Source: Hypomyces perniciosus (lineage: Eukaryota; Ascomycota; Sordariomycetes; Hypocreales; Hypocreaceae). Taken from it: a DNA stretch of 64,000 bases. The stretch lies in the NCBI GenBank assembly GCA_008477525.1, contig SPDT01000007.1, positions 1,116,001 through 1,180,000 of the forward strand, read 5' to 3'. Position 1 is the stretch's first letter; each line of letters starts with the position of its first letter. The notes beneath the pieces are model-generated. The model was not told the origin of the DNA, did not search any database, and saw only the letters and a program-made list of their open reading frames with translations. The translations under genes were made by a program, and so were the position numbers. Of the stretch, positions 47,626-59,382 are shown piece by piece.

Positions 47626-48227
47626 TCCACTGGATACTACTAGTACTACTACCTAGATAGGAGGCGGCCCCAGCTTGCTTCGCCTCCCTCAACTGCTCCC
47701 AGGAGCCAGGCTGGAATTAAGCTTAAAATTGTTCTTAAACCGGAACTGCCCCGTTTTTTTGCGATTTGTGATAGCCCCAGAGGCACAGCCAACCCACCAA
47801 CTCGTTGGGTTTGTGATGCCTTTTATGATGAACCTGCACAGTGCTTTGTACCCCCAGGCGTACGAAGTAATATCCACAAGTATGCACGGGAACACTCTTC
47901 TCCGGATTGGGCTTAGTTCATTGCTACCCACATCCGATATTATCGATAAGAGCTTCCGCTTGGCATATCTCGGCAGACAGGGCAGCTCTTCAAATCACGA
48001 TTCAAATTAACATCATTGGCCAGCCAAACTGAACTCTTCGGAGAATTTTCAATTTCAATCCCTACCAATTCAATGCGCAACTCGCATGCATTGCTGTGTT
48101 AATAATAGAAGTACTACTAGTCGTCGCCTGAAACATTGCATCATCATCATAACTGCCGTCAGCCCTATGTACTACCACTGCCACTGGCCGATACCACCAA
48201 GTTGTACCAGCCGCCCAGTGTCTCTTC

Positions 48228-51181
48228 TCATATTCCTCCATGAGCTGCGACACAATTGTTAGCCTCTTCGTTGATTCGTCTTGGCAGGCTAGGCTTCGCC
48301 ACGAATTTGAAATCGCCAACTTACCTGCAGAATAAGCCAAAAACCACGTCAGCGACGCTCCGCCATCGAGCCACTGCGGATTGAACGTGCGCGAGCTAAA
48401 GAAATCCCAAGCCTTCTTGGGATCGACAGACGCATAGCTGGCATATATGATCCCCTTCCACGCGTTACCAATGTCATCTATCCGCCCGTCACTGAAGAAG
48501 GCGTTCCACTCCTCCCGGACAAATTCGTTGTCCCGCACAAACGGCGTCGGCGGAAGGATCGGAATCATGTGGATACCTTGAATCGCCTCAATGTTCGGGT
48601 CGAAATATGTCGTATGGTCCACTTTGTTCTCAAACAGAATGCCTGCCACTTTGTTGCCAATAAACTGCTTCGGCTGTATCTTGTTGTCGTCCTTGTACAA
48701 ATAGTAGTTCTGTAAACTGCGTGCCATGATGGCTAGTTGCAAGTTGCCCCTATTCCTGGTGTAAGCCAACGCCAACTCACCCGAAGCATCCGCATCTCAA
48801 CTTACCTCGCCTCCATGTTAGCATCGCCGCTGACCATACCCCACATCTTGATGGCATACGCGTGCATCATGTCTTCCGAGCTTGACTCTTGGTTCTTCCC
48901 CAACTGTCAGCAAGATCCAAGCCTCATCACCTGTCAGAGTCCATCTACTTGCCTTGCCATCCATAGCGGCATAGAGACCGTGAGCCCAGCTGTGGCCGTG
49001 GTACCAGTCAAAATTGCGCCACATTGGGAACAACTTGTCTTTGGCACTGGGGTTGGCCACATCTCGCACCAGAGAGTTGACATAATCCCGATTTTTTTGC
49101 AAAAAAGAAGAAGGAGAAAGAGATGCAAGAATCGCCGCACAAAGAATGTGGTATCCTGAGTGGAAGTGGTGATCATTATAGTATGTGTTTCCGAAATCAG
49201 CACCGGCGTTTCCCGTGACATAACTTGCGGAGGATACAATCCCACCCCAAGCAGCTGATACTGGTTAGTATTGGTCACCAGCGTCCACATGAAGCGCTTT
49301 GACTCACTCTCATGAACAAGGGGAAACTTTTGCTTGTTGGACGCAAATATGCCAAACGCTGCTTCTAGTTGCCCAAGTCCGGTCTGTGCCAGTGCCTTGT
49401 CCCCAAGCATCTCCTTGACCACGTACATGATTGTAGCAAACTTGGCTAGAGCCTACGAAGAAATGTCAGTACGGATGGCAAAGTTGAGCAAATGAAGGAC
49501 ATACCTTTCCGCTGAAGTACATGGAATCGAGGTTACTCTGAGCAATCATGTTTTGTGCCACCTCCTTTGCGGCGGCTGCTCGGATGGTACTCTTCGCGTG
49601 ATCCGACAACTGCTCAAGACTTCCCTTCTTGGGATCCCAGGGAGCAAACGACATATTGACAGGCATCGAGGGCTCAACCATGGTCCAATGGGATCCTTTG
49701 ACCATGGTGGCCAGACCTTTAGTAGTCGACTGCAGCTCCATCTTCTGCACACACTTCTTCGTAGCATCATTGAAAGAGTTGATGTGGTGAGGGAGTGCAT
49801 ACATGTAAAGATTTCCAGTTTCGTGCCCGTTTTTCTCAAAGTTGAATGAGTACGTTCCCTCATATCCAGAAACTGAACCAGTCAATGTGAGAGTCACAGG
49901 GAAGATTCCAGCACCATCGTCGAGAAGTGCCTCAGATCCCGGGGTTCCTGGGTCTTTACAAATTTGAATAACGCCATAAAATGGCTTTGTTGACTCGGCC
50001 CGGCCATTGTTGATCACTTTGAGATCTAACGGATCTCCCTTGGTCCTCCAAGCGTAGACACGCCATGCCGACCCGTCCTCCAAGCTGAACGTATACTTGG
50101 CCGTATTGGGCTTGGGGTCCCGTGTTACCCGAGTCATAGTCTTGAAGTATACACCGGACTGGATGAGGGGAGTTGCGCCGTTAAACTGAGATGTGATGTA
50201 TGCCATTCCTTGTACGAGCGGGAAGGAAATGGCCGGGGGTGACGTGCTGTTGTGGCTGAGGTGAACTCTTGCTGAGAAGGCTGTCATGCTGTCAATGGTG
50301 AGAGCTGTCTCCTGTCCAAGCTCTTTCGCTGATATGACCATGGATTGGATTCCGACAGGGTTGATGTAATAGGAGGAGGCTCCGTTAAACCTCTCCTTTC
50401 CAAAAACCCGTTGGCTCGCCTCTACATGAGAGCACGCCATGCCCCAGCTGGCGGTAGCACCCTTCCCCCCCGCCCATGCTATCGAGTAGGGGAATGTGAA
50501 GGTTGGACACCGCTGGTCTTCTAGGAAGAAGTTGGAGTAAAATTTGTTGGTCTGGAGCGGCGTCTGTTGCTGGATTCCCTTGCGTGGTACCGGGTGGTCA
50601 TTTCGGACTGGGATTTGCGAAGGCGGGGCCTTTGTGTCGATCGGATCGGCGAAGATGTCCTTTGATACCATTGTGGCCTTTGGGTAAACAGTTGTGGTTG
50701 TAGTAGTGACTGGAGGGGTCGCAGTGGCCGTTAAATGTGGCAGTCTGGGAGGTCTTGGTGGGATGTTGTATTTTGACCAGGCTGTTGCGTTCGTATCCGA
50801 TAGGTTTGAGCAGCAGGTTGGGGAAACTTGAACCTTCTGGCTAGAAGCTGTATTCGTACTGACACTGACGGTCTCGGAGAAGTTGCCTTTACGACAACGT
50901 GACGTTGTAGTCTCAAGGATGGTTGATTCAATGCTAGTCGAATGGTTTGCAAAGCTAGTTGAGTTGATAACAAGTCTGTCTGCGGTCGAGGTCGAGGTCG
51001 AGGTCAAGGTTGAGGTCTCGTTAGCTGGAAAGTATGGTTGAACCCCAAAAGGACGCTCAGGTCTGATGCCACTTTTTGGAGACGCAGAACGGCCTTGGAC
51101 TATATCCAATCCGGCTCGAGCGACAGTTCCTTGAATAAAAGTTAGCCAGGAAAGCCATGATATGATATGATAAAGGGACAT
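48228..51181 (-). CDS. Secreted endo-1,3-beta-glucanase, glycoside hydrolase family 81
   Basis: Cleaves beta-1,3-glucan, for own-wall remodelling such as cell separation or for attack on other fungi. Six minus-strand exons give 886 aa: 51181-49505, 49452-49308, 49254-48953, 48894-48806, 48755-48325, 48244-48228. A signal peptide is evident ([18 protein letters not shown]...ARA), followed by a Ser/Thr-rich linker (about residues 50-200, with an STSTS run) and the GH81 domain from about residue 205. Catalytic residues by analogy with yeast Eng2 are Asp635 in YYNDHHFH and Glu711/Glu715 in NQESSSED. The third intron uses a GC donor (GCAAGT at 48952). Its acceptor is either 48895 (reads DGKNQESS, favoured) or 48904 (three extra residues). 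The last exon adds only five codons (AHGGI-stop). Confidence 0.92.
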
Positions 51182-52400
51182 GATAGCGAGGTGTTGTGCA
51201 TTGCCAAAGATACACTAAACATTTGAAAATCTTCCAAATCTTAAACAAAGGTTACGACGCCTACTAAAGTGTAGGATGCTCGGCAATGGAGAAGAACGAT
51301 GTGAGGATTCCAATGTGTTGAGGAGGCTGGCTGGCCTTGATATGATATGTTTGGTGGGAAATGATTCACAGCCATGCACCGAATAGGAGTCAAGAATGCA
51401 GAGCCGTTGCGAGGAGACAATCTGTTTGTGCTTTGCACGCACCTTTGTAAAATGTCTCTAAATTGGAATGCTGTGGGTAGCGAATCCAGACATGCGAAGA
51501 GGCAGCACCGGAAAACACAACAACAAAAGTTAAAAGTACTGCTAGGAGTCAGAATAAGGTGTGTTTTAGGAAACGTTGTTGTTTGTTGAAGTAAGTGAAC
51601 ACAAGGCGTGACGTGAAGGTTGACAGATAGGCAGATGATGAAGAGGAACACCCGGGATATTTATCTTGTGTGTGTGTGTGTGGAGGGAGACACTTGATCG
51701 GCGGTTTTACCAGCTCTGCCAATCCTGGAAAGAAGACCCGAACAAGGAATGGAAAGTTTCCTCTCAGCTCACGCTGTCTTTGTTGGCAGCCACTCACATG
51801 CGGCAGTCCGACTCTAGCCACGGGCACTGGAGGAGAAAGCTCCTTCGTCTCTGCGCGTGATGAAGGCCGTCTGGCAGATCGTTGAAACAAGCCCAATCTG
51901 GCAATCGCGTCGGGATCACCCGTCTGCCGGAGTGTCCAGGAGGCTGGTCCGTGTGTGGGTCACGGGCACCGTTTCTTCGGCCCTCAATGTACTCCTTGAC
52001 TCCGGAAGTCGATTATCTGCCGAGATACCTGTTCGTCTGTCTGTCGCGCGGAGTTACTGCTGAAGCCAGCTTAAACTCAAAACTGGAGCGTGGACTAAAG
52101 TGTCTGTGTGGCGGAGTTGGTCCCGCTCTTCAACCAACATGCGACTTGGCATATCGAAGAAAAGGCGCATTGGAGAATACATAACCTCATATGTAGGAAG
52201 ACATTCCTAGGTGTTTATACGTAATACTATTCGTCTTCATCTCTTCAGCAGAGGTGGAATCTCTATTAAAGCGGCGGCGTAGACAGTCAGGCCGTCATTT
52301 CTCGAACATCACGCACATGGCACATGGCATTTCGCTCCCTTTCCCCCATTTGGTGCCCGTCGTTAAAAATAGTCGTGTTAACGCGTTTTCCGAATTAAAG
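51182..52400. other. Intergenic, about 1.2 kb
   Basis: Contains the GH81 gene's upstream region and a short GT run (51669-51682). Small frames on both strands lack domains. The 3' end of STN1 lies at its right edge. No repeat family or RNA seen. Confidence 0.6.
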
Positions 52401-53193
52401 TTATAGGCCAAGTGCACTATATTTTCCCGTTGCCGCGCCGTCCCGAATGATCTTTTGCATGTTATCGGACATCCCGCTGTCGCGCGACTTACTGCTTTTT
52501 GCAGCCTTCTCCGACATCTTTGCTTGCTGTTGCGCCATTCCATCTTTGGTAATTGCCTTCACCAACCGTTTATTCTTTCGCTCGGCTTCAGCTTCAGACC
52601 GTTCAGCTTCCTTGCGGCACCGACGGATATCTAGTTCCTGAAGCACCCACGGTACTTCGAGGACATCGTGGCGGAACCTCGCTCTTTTTTCCCAAAGTGC
52701 TAATTCTTGCGCCGTAGTCTTTAGAAGGACCATTTTCTCGATATTCATTTGCCGCTCGTCTCTGAACGTGGATATCCCCCCCTTGATATCCACAACGGTA
52801 CCAACATCGATGCCAGTCTCAACCTGTTCCCCGAGAGTCTTCAGCTCATCCTCTGCCCTCGTAACTGGGAGTTTGATCAAAGCCTGGATAGTTTGCCCGC
52901 TGCTGTCGTCCACGGTGTAAAAGCGTCGGCCGGCGTTCTCGTCGATGGCAACAACTACCCCGACAATACGCACCCATTTTATCGGGAGGTTCCTATAAAA
53001 ATAAAAATTTTCTCCTAATCTCAAGTTAATTGAATTTCTGAGGCATCATCACTCGCATGTGCTTACCCTCAAAGCCGGCATGCCGATCGAGAGCGTGAAT
53101 CTCAGTAGCCCGCAACAGACACCAGGTATTCACGGTTGGCGAGAGATGGAAGCAATATCGAGGGTAGATTGTGACCTTTGGTGCGTCGCTCAT
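52401..53193 (-). CDS. STN1: Stn1-like OB-fold protein, telomere-capping CST complex
   Basis: Binds single-stranded telomeric DNA together with Ten1 and protects chromosome ends. Exons 53193-53067 and 53014-52401 give 246 aa; the 52-nt intron (GTAAGC...TTAG) is AT-rich. The N-terminal signature YPRYCFHLSPTVNTWCLLRA followed by GFEGENFYF and the OB-fold strand PIKWVRIVGVVVAID is typical of fungal Stn1. The OB fold covers about residues 5-155. The C-terminal third is a Lys/Glu-rich helical tail; the winged-helix domains of budding-yeast Stn1 are absent, as in the short filamentous-fungal form. The start at 53193 is fixed by the first exon; upstream in-frame sequence hits a stop at once. It follows the J-protein gene on the same strand, 406 bases downstream. 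Confidence 0.92.
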
Positions 53194-53599
53194 GGCATGG
53201 CTGTTTCAATGATTTCGTACACCAGGGAATCACGCGCACGTATCCATGGTGGAGCGACAAGGTGTCGATTGTGCTTCGTGGTCATCATTCGGTACGCGAT
53301 GGTGAAAAGTCCAGGAAATGAAGATGCGTGCCTGATTATTAGAGGTCCAGGTTCGCGTTTTGGGTGTCGCGGGGTGACACAACCCCGCCAAATTCACCAG
53401 AGGCCGCCTGAACTATTCCAAGAGCACCTGCACCTTTTCATGGATAATGTTTAAATAATTGAATGATTTGAACAACATCTAAAGTTCGGAGTTATTCATT
53501 CCCACAGTAAATTCGACGCCTTTGTCCCATTCGCCGGTCCCATAGCCGCCGTGATACCATTTGCTCCCTAAACTCCGCGCCACAAAATATCTACTGAAT
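53194..53599. other. Intergenic between STN1 and the J-protein gene
   Basis: 406 bases between two tandem minus-strand genes; it must hold the J-protein 3' end and the STN1 promoter. No other feature seen. Confidence 0.6.
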
Positions 53600-54586
53600 T
53601 CATCGGCGAGACCTCTTGGACCGGCCGCTAGATTTTACGCTCTCATCAGAGGTCTTTGGCTTCTTCAACTTGGCTGCGGCAGCTTGAAATGCCTCCTCCG
53701 ATGGCTCCTCCTCAATCTCTCGTTTCTTCCCCTTCTTCCCTTTGTTGCTACTGGCGCCGTACTTTTCTGCAATGCGATCCAGGAAGCCCTCGGACCTCTC
53801 TTTCTGCCTCCCCAGGATCAGAGCTGCCAGGTCATTCTCCGAACTGCCTTTGCCCTTCTTTCCCTTGGATTTGCCGCCAAAGAGCTTGTCGTGTACACCG
53901 ATTTCTTTAGCATAGTCCTCAGCCTCCTTGGCTTCTGCCTTGGCAGCCTTGACGCGGGCGGCGCGCTTTTGTTTGGTTTCTTTCCTGTACGCAGAGAATT
54001 TCGGAACATCTCCCGTCTCAATAGCTTCGTCGATAATATTTCGAAACCTCACATCATCCTCTACAACGTCGCTCAGCATGACTCGCTCGTAGACCTGGTC
54101 CATGTCTCCTTTGCATTCTTCATAGGCAATGAGAAGATCATCCTTCTCTTCATCAGAATTCTTGTACTTCTCGGCGAATTTCCTGATGGCTTCTTCGGAT
54201 ATGGAGTCTTTGAACTGCTCGCGATAGTAACCACTCCAGTTGAAGCCCTCAGAGTCGACGATCGACTCGGCCGTTGATCCGGTTGTATCATATCGTTTTC
54301 TTCGGGCAGGGTCTGATAATATAGCATAGGCGAAAGCGATGGATTGGAAAATCGTATGTGCCTTTTCCTTTTCCGACTCTAGTACTTTGTCTGCAGCAAC
54401 AATTGTCAGTGATGTCATCTTCAACTGCAAGTTTATTGCACACAACCCACCCGGGTGATTCTTCAATGCGGCCTTGCGATATGCGCTCTTGACTTGGTCA
54501 GCCGTTGCCGTTCTCTCCAGACACAGGACCTCGTAGGGGTCTATTGTCGGCGGATCGCTATCAACGGCATCTTCATAATCCGACAT
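53600..54586 (-). CDS. J-domain co-chaperone, DNAJC9-like
   Basis: Hsp70 co-chaperone, probably nuclear by analogy with DNAJC9, which handles histones. Exons 54586-54451 and 54390-53600 give 308 aa. The J domain occupies about residues 15-82 (DPYEVLCLERTATADQVK to RRKRYDTTG). The essential HPD motif, His44-Pro45-Asp46, is created by splicing: the 60-nt intron (GTGGGT...CTGCAG) interrupts the Asp codon. Unspliced, the frame stays open but reads HPG plus 19 further residues. After the J domain comes the DNAJC9-type helical region (about 100-210: FKDSISEEAIRKFAEKYKNS, RNIIDEAIETGDVP), then a Lys/Glu-rich nuclear-looking tail ending SKRSRR. It is divergent with the deaminase gene, whose ATG is 285 bases away. 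Confidence 0.92.
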   Translation of the reverse strand: MSDYEDAVDSDPPTIDPYEVLCLERTATADQVKSAYRKAALKNHPGGLCAINLQLKMTSLTIVAADKVLESEKEKAHTIFQSIAFAYAILSDPARRKRYDTTGSTAESIVDSEGFNWSGYYREQFKDSISEEAIRKFAEKYKNSDEEKDDLLIAYEECKGDMDQVYERVMLSDVVEDDVRFRNIIDEAIETGDVPKFSAYRKETKQKRAARVKAAKAEAKEAEDYAKEIGVHDKLFGGKSKGKKGKGSSENDLAALILGRQKERSEGFLDRIAEKYGASSNKGKKGKKREIEEEPSEEAFQAAAAKLKKPKTSDESVKSSGRSKRSRR

Positions 54587-54871
54587 CTTGAAGCCTCGAC
54601 GTTACTTTTTCTCAACTGTGTGCGTGCGTGTGTGTAGCATGAAGCCTAGAGAGGAGGGTAGCCTGACGCTTCTTTGAATTGGTCACGCGTTGGAGCGCGT
54701 CAAGAAGCCGTTTAGGTTAATGGGTCGGCGCGCGGAGCTCACCAACTGCCGATTTGTCGGAAGCTTGGCCCGAGCTCACCAGACACACTCATCAGACAAC
54801 CTGATTACCTGTAGATTTCTAATACTACTCCGTACTACAACCACAATTTCTCCATCACAAAATCAAAGACA

Positions 54872-55375
54872 ATGGCTTCATCAACAGGCGATAATCACAA
54901 GACAGCAATGCAACATGCATTGTCATTGGCAAAAAAGTCTCCCCCAAAACCGACCAACTTCCGTGTCGGCGCTATTCTTGTGAGGCTCAATGACGGCCAC
55001 ATCACGGCAGAAGGATACACTCTGGAGCTCGAAGGAAACACACACGCTGAAGAATGCTGCTTGTTAAAGCTCGCAGACCAGCACGTTACATCTGAAGAAG
55101 GATTGGCGAGCATTATCACAACTCCACACGCCCTCTACACCACAATGGAACCCTGTTTCAAACGTCTCAGTGGCAAGCTACCTTGTGTTGAGCGAGTTCT
55201 CCGTCAGAAGTCCTGGATCAAGAAAGTCTATGTGGGCGTTCGTGAGCCAGAAACGTTCGTGGGAGAGAACCCGGGCCGCAAGTTGCTCGAGGATGCAGGT
55301 GTGGAGGTCCACCACGTCCCAGGCTTCGAAGACGAGATTCTTGAGGTTGCAACGGCTGGTCACAATAAAGATTGA
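54872..55375 (+). CDS. RibD/cytidine-deaminase-fold deaminase
   Basis: Zinc-dependent deaminase related to the diaminohydroxyphosphoribosylaminopyrimidine (DRAP) deaminase of riboflavin synthesis. One exon, 167 aa. Zinc and catalytic residues of the cytidine-deaminase fold are present: His58-Ala-Glu60, then Pro-Cys95 and Cys105 (EPCFKRLSGKLPC). The typical VGVREP strand follows, and the substrate segment ENPGRKLLEDAGVEV closely matches RibD-type enzymes. It has no reductase domain, so it is the single-domain form. No targeting sequence. Whether it is the riboflavin enzyme itself or a paralogue with another substrate cannot be decided from sequence. Confidence 0.88.
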   Translation: MASSTGDNHKTAMQHALSLAKKSPPKPTNFRVGAILVRLNDGHITAEGYTLELEGNTHAEECCLLKLADQHVTSEEGLASIITTPHALYTTMEPCFKRLSGKLPCVERVLRQKSWIKKVYVGVREPETFVGENPGRKLLEDAGVEVHHVPGFEDEILEVATAGHNKD

Positions 55376-56216
55376 TGTATTCAGAAGAACCGGTCAGGCG
55401 GAGGACTCTGCTGCCACGTTTATTTATTTCCGTGGACAGCTGATGTGCAGTTTGTGATCTACGACGGCTCTCAAATGGGGAAGTCAATGCTACTCAAGAG
55501 CAGTTTGCGCTTTGCCACCACAGCACAGCGCCGGAATGCACGGATGACGACACGCCTAAACGGTGCGGAGACAGGGGCGGAGAATAAAACGCGGGGTTGT
55601 GATGAGGCGACCACATTGGTTGGACACCTGTGGCTGCTGGCTGGAGAAGTGTTGGCCATCAGCTCCAGCAGCTGCATATTTCGTATGGAGCACTTCGTAC
55701 CGAATGCCAATTGAAATCCTCGTTTCCAAGATATTGACGAAATGGCACCATGATGTTGCAGAAACAGACCTGGCACCTCGCATCAGCAGTTCGCAGGATT
55801 GATCTTGAGACCTGACTGGGCCACGGAGATGAACGATTGCCAAGACGATATGCATTAGAACACACCTCACGAAGCCGAAGCGCCAGATACAGGCTTAGGA
55901 CCATGCAATCTACATACTACTATCGTCGTGTCGGCTTGCAGCCGATCCCGTGGCGTCCATTAATGAGGAGAAAGCATTACATTGCATTTACCCCTTGTTG
56001 CGCGTGACGTTGTCCACAGAAACATGCCACCAAGGCCATTGCCCAGCTCCTTTTTCACATTACAAATAGCTCCCATCCCCCAGATAGCATTGAATTCTCC
56101 AAAATCTCCAAACTATGTCAATGATTCCCACTTTAAGAGCACCCAAAGTTCTGTAGTTGGTCTTCCCGCTCTTCAAGCCATCGCACCAATTCCCAATCTG
56201 ATGTTGACCATCAAAT
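55376..56216. other. Intergenic, possible upstream exon of the GH115 gene
   Basis: 841 bases. Short frames on both strands show no domain. Because the GH115 model below lacks a signal peptide, a small first exon could lie here, but I cannot identify it. Confidence 0.5.
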
Positions 56217-59200
56217 ATGTTTGAAGAGAGTATTGTGTCGTTTGAACCGGTGGATGGGTTCAACATCGTTGGTGCTGAGATCTTTGTCGACAAGGATGAC
56301 TTCCCAGGTGTTCACATCGCAGCCAACAACCTCTCCAAGGACTTCACTAAAGTTACAGGACAAGGCTGCAACCCTATTGTGACCACCCGGCCATTGGGTC
56401 GTCCAGTCAAATCATGTATCATCATTGGGTCTCTCACCCAATCCCCGACAATCCAGCACCTGAGAAACCAGGGGAAGATTGATCCTGGTCGGATTGAGGG
56501 AAAATGGGAGTCGTGGATGACAACTTGTGTGCACAATGCCTTTGATGGCTATGATGATGCTCTGGTCATTGTTGGCAGTGACAAGAGAGGCACCATTTTC
56601 GGAATCTATTCCCTCTCGGAGCAGATTGGTGTCTCCCCGTGAGTAAAGCTACGTCCGCATAGGAACTGAAGCTCTAACCAGCCACAGGTGGCATTGGTGG
56701 GCAGACGTGCCTCCAAAAAAGAAGAAACAAATATTCGCCTTGCCTGTAACAACATTCAATGGCGAGCCCAGTGTCAAATACCGGGGTATTTTTATTAATG
56801 ATGAATCCCCAGGAATGGATAGCTGGGTACACGAGAAATTCGGCCCCACGTTCGATGCAAACCTGTATCAATACATCTTTGAACTTCTTCTGCGACTCAA
56901 AGCCAACTTCATGTGGCCTGCCATGTGGAGGGGCTATCCTTTTCCCGGACGATCCTTCTTCGTAGATGACCCAAAAAACCAGGAGCTCGCAGACACATAT
57001 GGCATCGTGATGGGCACGTCTCACCACGAGCCGATGCAGAGGGCCATGAACGAATGGTCCACCACGCAGCCTCGAGGCACATGGAATTGGGACTCAAACA
57101 AGGCGAAAGTTACCCAGTATTTTGAAGAAGGTGCCGAAAGAGCTAGACCCTACGAGTCCTACTTCACCATGGGGATGAGAGGAGAGGGTGACAGCCCCAT
57201 ATCTACGGGGGATCCGGTCAAGACAGTAACGGAAGTGCTCACCACTCAAAGGAACATCATCAAGAAGAATTATGGGCAAGAGGACGGAGTTTTGCGTAAG
57301 ACAACACTAATAAATGGTCCTATTTGGGTATTATCCGAATGCTGACGATAACTCAGAGCTCATGGCCCTGTACAAGGAGGTCCAAGGCCACTATGAAAAG
57401 GGTCTAAAAATTCCTGACGACGTCACTCTTCTCTTTGGAGACGACAATTTTGGCACACTTCGTCGCCTTCCCACGGCAGAGGAGAACAAGCGATCTGGTG
57501 GCTCAGGTGTGAGTGGCGACTACTTCGAAAAACTTGCCAACACAAGCTAACAGTTAGCTTGACCAGTTTTACTATCATTTCCAGTACACAGGCTATCCCC
57601 GATGCTACCGATGGATGAATAGCAACACCTTGGTAGGTAGTACTTATGGACAATGTGAATAGCGAATCTAACGGCACTTCGAAGGGCAAAGCACTACATC
57701 AGCTGCAGTTGGCTCACTACAGGGGTGCTAATCGGATCTGGGTCATCAATGTGGGCGACCTCAAGCCCGTCGAGGTTCCTATGAGCTTCGCATTTGACTT
57801 GGCCTGGAATATCAATTCCATCACTGCCACCACCATACCTCAATACTTTAGACATCTCGCCACACGGGAGTTTGGAGAAGAGTATGCGGACCGCATCGGC
57901 CAATCTTGGTATGACTTCAATAAGCTTGTTGCTCTGCGCAAGCAAGACCACATTGACCTTGATACCTTCGTGATTCAAAAGTACCATGAAGCTGATAACG
58001 TTGTGGCACGGTGGGGGAAGCTGCTGGAGGAGACTCAGGCAATTTACACGCACATTGATGAGGAGCACAAGTCGGCTTTCTTCCAACTTGTACTCCACCC
58101 AGTCAAAGCTTCTTTCATCTTCACGGAGCTACGAGTGACTCAGTTCAAGAACCAACTATTTGCAAAGCAGCGACGAAACATGACAAATGTTCTCTTGAAG
58201 AAATGCATCGGCCTTCTCGACGCTGACCATGACCTATTTGAGGAGTACAATTCGATATCAGATGGCAAATGGGACTTAATGCTTCGTCAACCTCACTATG
58301 GCTATGGCCCAACCGGGGCCCAACCGTCGCGGAACATGATTGACGGACTTTGCTATGTGCAAACCAGGGAGGACTCGAATCCAAGCATTGGCCACATGGG
58401 TGTTGCTGTCGAAGGTATCGAAGGCATCAATCCAGGCCACATCAACGAAGACTCGGATAGGACTCACCCTTCGCGATTTTGGCTGGAGGCTGGCGTCACA
58501 TTGCCATTTATCACGCCATATGGAGATCAAAGTCGGTACTTTGAAGTCTTTCACCGCGGCACCAAGGAGTTCTCGTGGGAAGCAAAGCCTCAATACACGT
58601 GGATCAAACTCTCTCGGTACCAAGGACACTTGGCCCCTAGGGACGATGATACTCGTGTCATTGTAACCATTGATTGGGAATCTGTGCCGAGTAATTTCGA
58701 TTCCAAGGTCTATATCGAGATCGTTGGCACTCGAGACGGCTACGAATTGGTTCACATGACCGTCAGAAACAACCGAGTACCCACAGACTTTGAAGGATTC
58801 GTCGAAGAAAGTGGCCACCTTGCTATCGATGCAGGCAACTGGGTTACAGCACCATATATACACCTTCCGGCCCTTGGTCGGCCCATTGCTGGTTCGGTTA
58901 CACTTCCTTTCGACACGGACTTCAGCAAACCAGACAATATCCCGTTCCTGCGCTACCCCATTTATGTCTTCTCAGAGCACGACTACACTAATCTTGAGCT
59001 CCAGTTCAACATGACTCTTGAGACTGAGCGCACAAGCAGAATGCAATATGACATCCGTGTTGACAGTGGAGCCATCAAGACATATCGCCTGACTGAGGAC
59101 GAGGCCAACGACAGGGACTATCCCAGGAACTGGGCCGGAGCGGTGATGGACTGCGTGTGGAAGAAGGGGCATAATATCGGCAAGGTAGCGAGGAGGAGCC

Positions 59201-59382
59201 ACACGATTGAAGTGAGACTCAGAAGTGGGAACATGTGTTTGGAAAAGCTGATTCTGGACCTGGGTGACTTGCGATATACGTACCTGGGACCGCCACAGAG
59301 CGATTTTGTAAAGAGGGGACAAACCCAGGGTGCTGACTGCATTGAGCGGGATGACAGTTGGGAGATTGATCTTGGATTTTGA
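56217..59382 (+). CDS. Alpha-glucuronidase, glycoside hydrolase family 115
   Basis: Removes (4-O-methyl-)glucuronic acid side chains from xylan. Five exons give 981 aa, normal for the family: 56217-56638, 56688-57295, 57357-57508, 57567-57632, 57685-59382. Introns are 49-61 nt with GTGAGT, GTAAGA, GTGAGT and GTAGGT donors and CTAAC/CTGAC branches; they explain the apparent stops at 57343 and 57548. Recognisable blocks: PWHWWADVP, YRGIFINDESP, LRLKANFMWPAMW, YGIVMGTSHHEPM, LLFGDDNFGTLRRLPT, YYHFQYTGYPRCYRW, GANRIWVINVGDLKP, SWYDFNKL and a C-terminal beta domain. The ATG at 56217 starts directly in the mature-like sequence (ESIVSFEP), without a signal peptide. Unlike most fungal members, it may be intracellular, or the first exon may be missed. 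The gene is flanked by gene-free DNA on its right. Confidence 0.92.

Larger units (their letters stand above)
46028..48227. other. 2.2-kb gene-free stretch with small tandem repeats
   Basis: No gene supported. Holds the leader of the Ca2+/H+ exchanger, an AAGGTAAAGGCAAAGG run (about 46386-46420), an 11-bp tandem repeat (47037-47080), a GTCT microsatellite (47596-47625) and two TACGGAGTAC/TACTCCGTA words (46851-46873, 47015-47033). Confidence 0.6.

Noticed and set aside
54391..54450. J protein seeming to carry HPG in place of HPD
   Set aside because: The glycine is intronic; splicing restores Asp46, so the motif is intact in the mature product.
57296..57356. Apparent frameshift and stop in the GH115 gene
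   Set aside because: A 61-nt intron with GTAAGA, CTGAC and CTCAG signals restores the frame and the family alignment, so it is not a pseudogene.
57509..57566. Second apparent stop in the GH115 gene
   Set aside because: Explained by an intron with a GTGAGT donor and an ACCAG acceptor that restores the YYHFQYTGYPR block.
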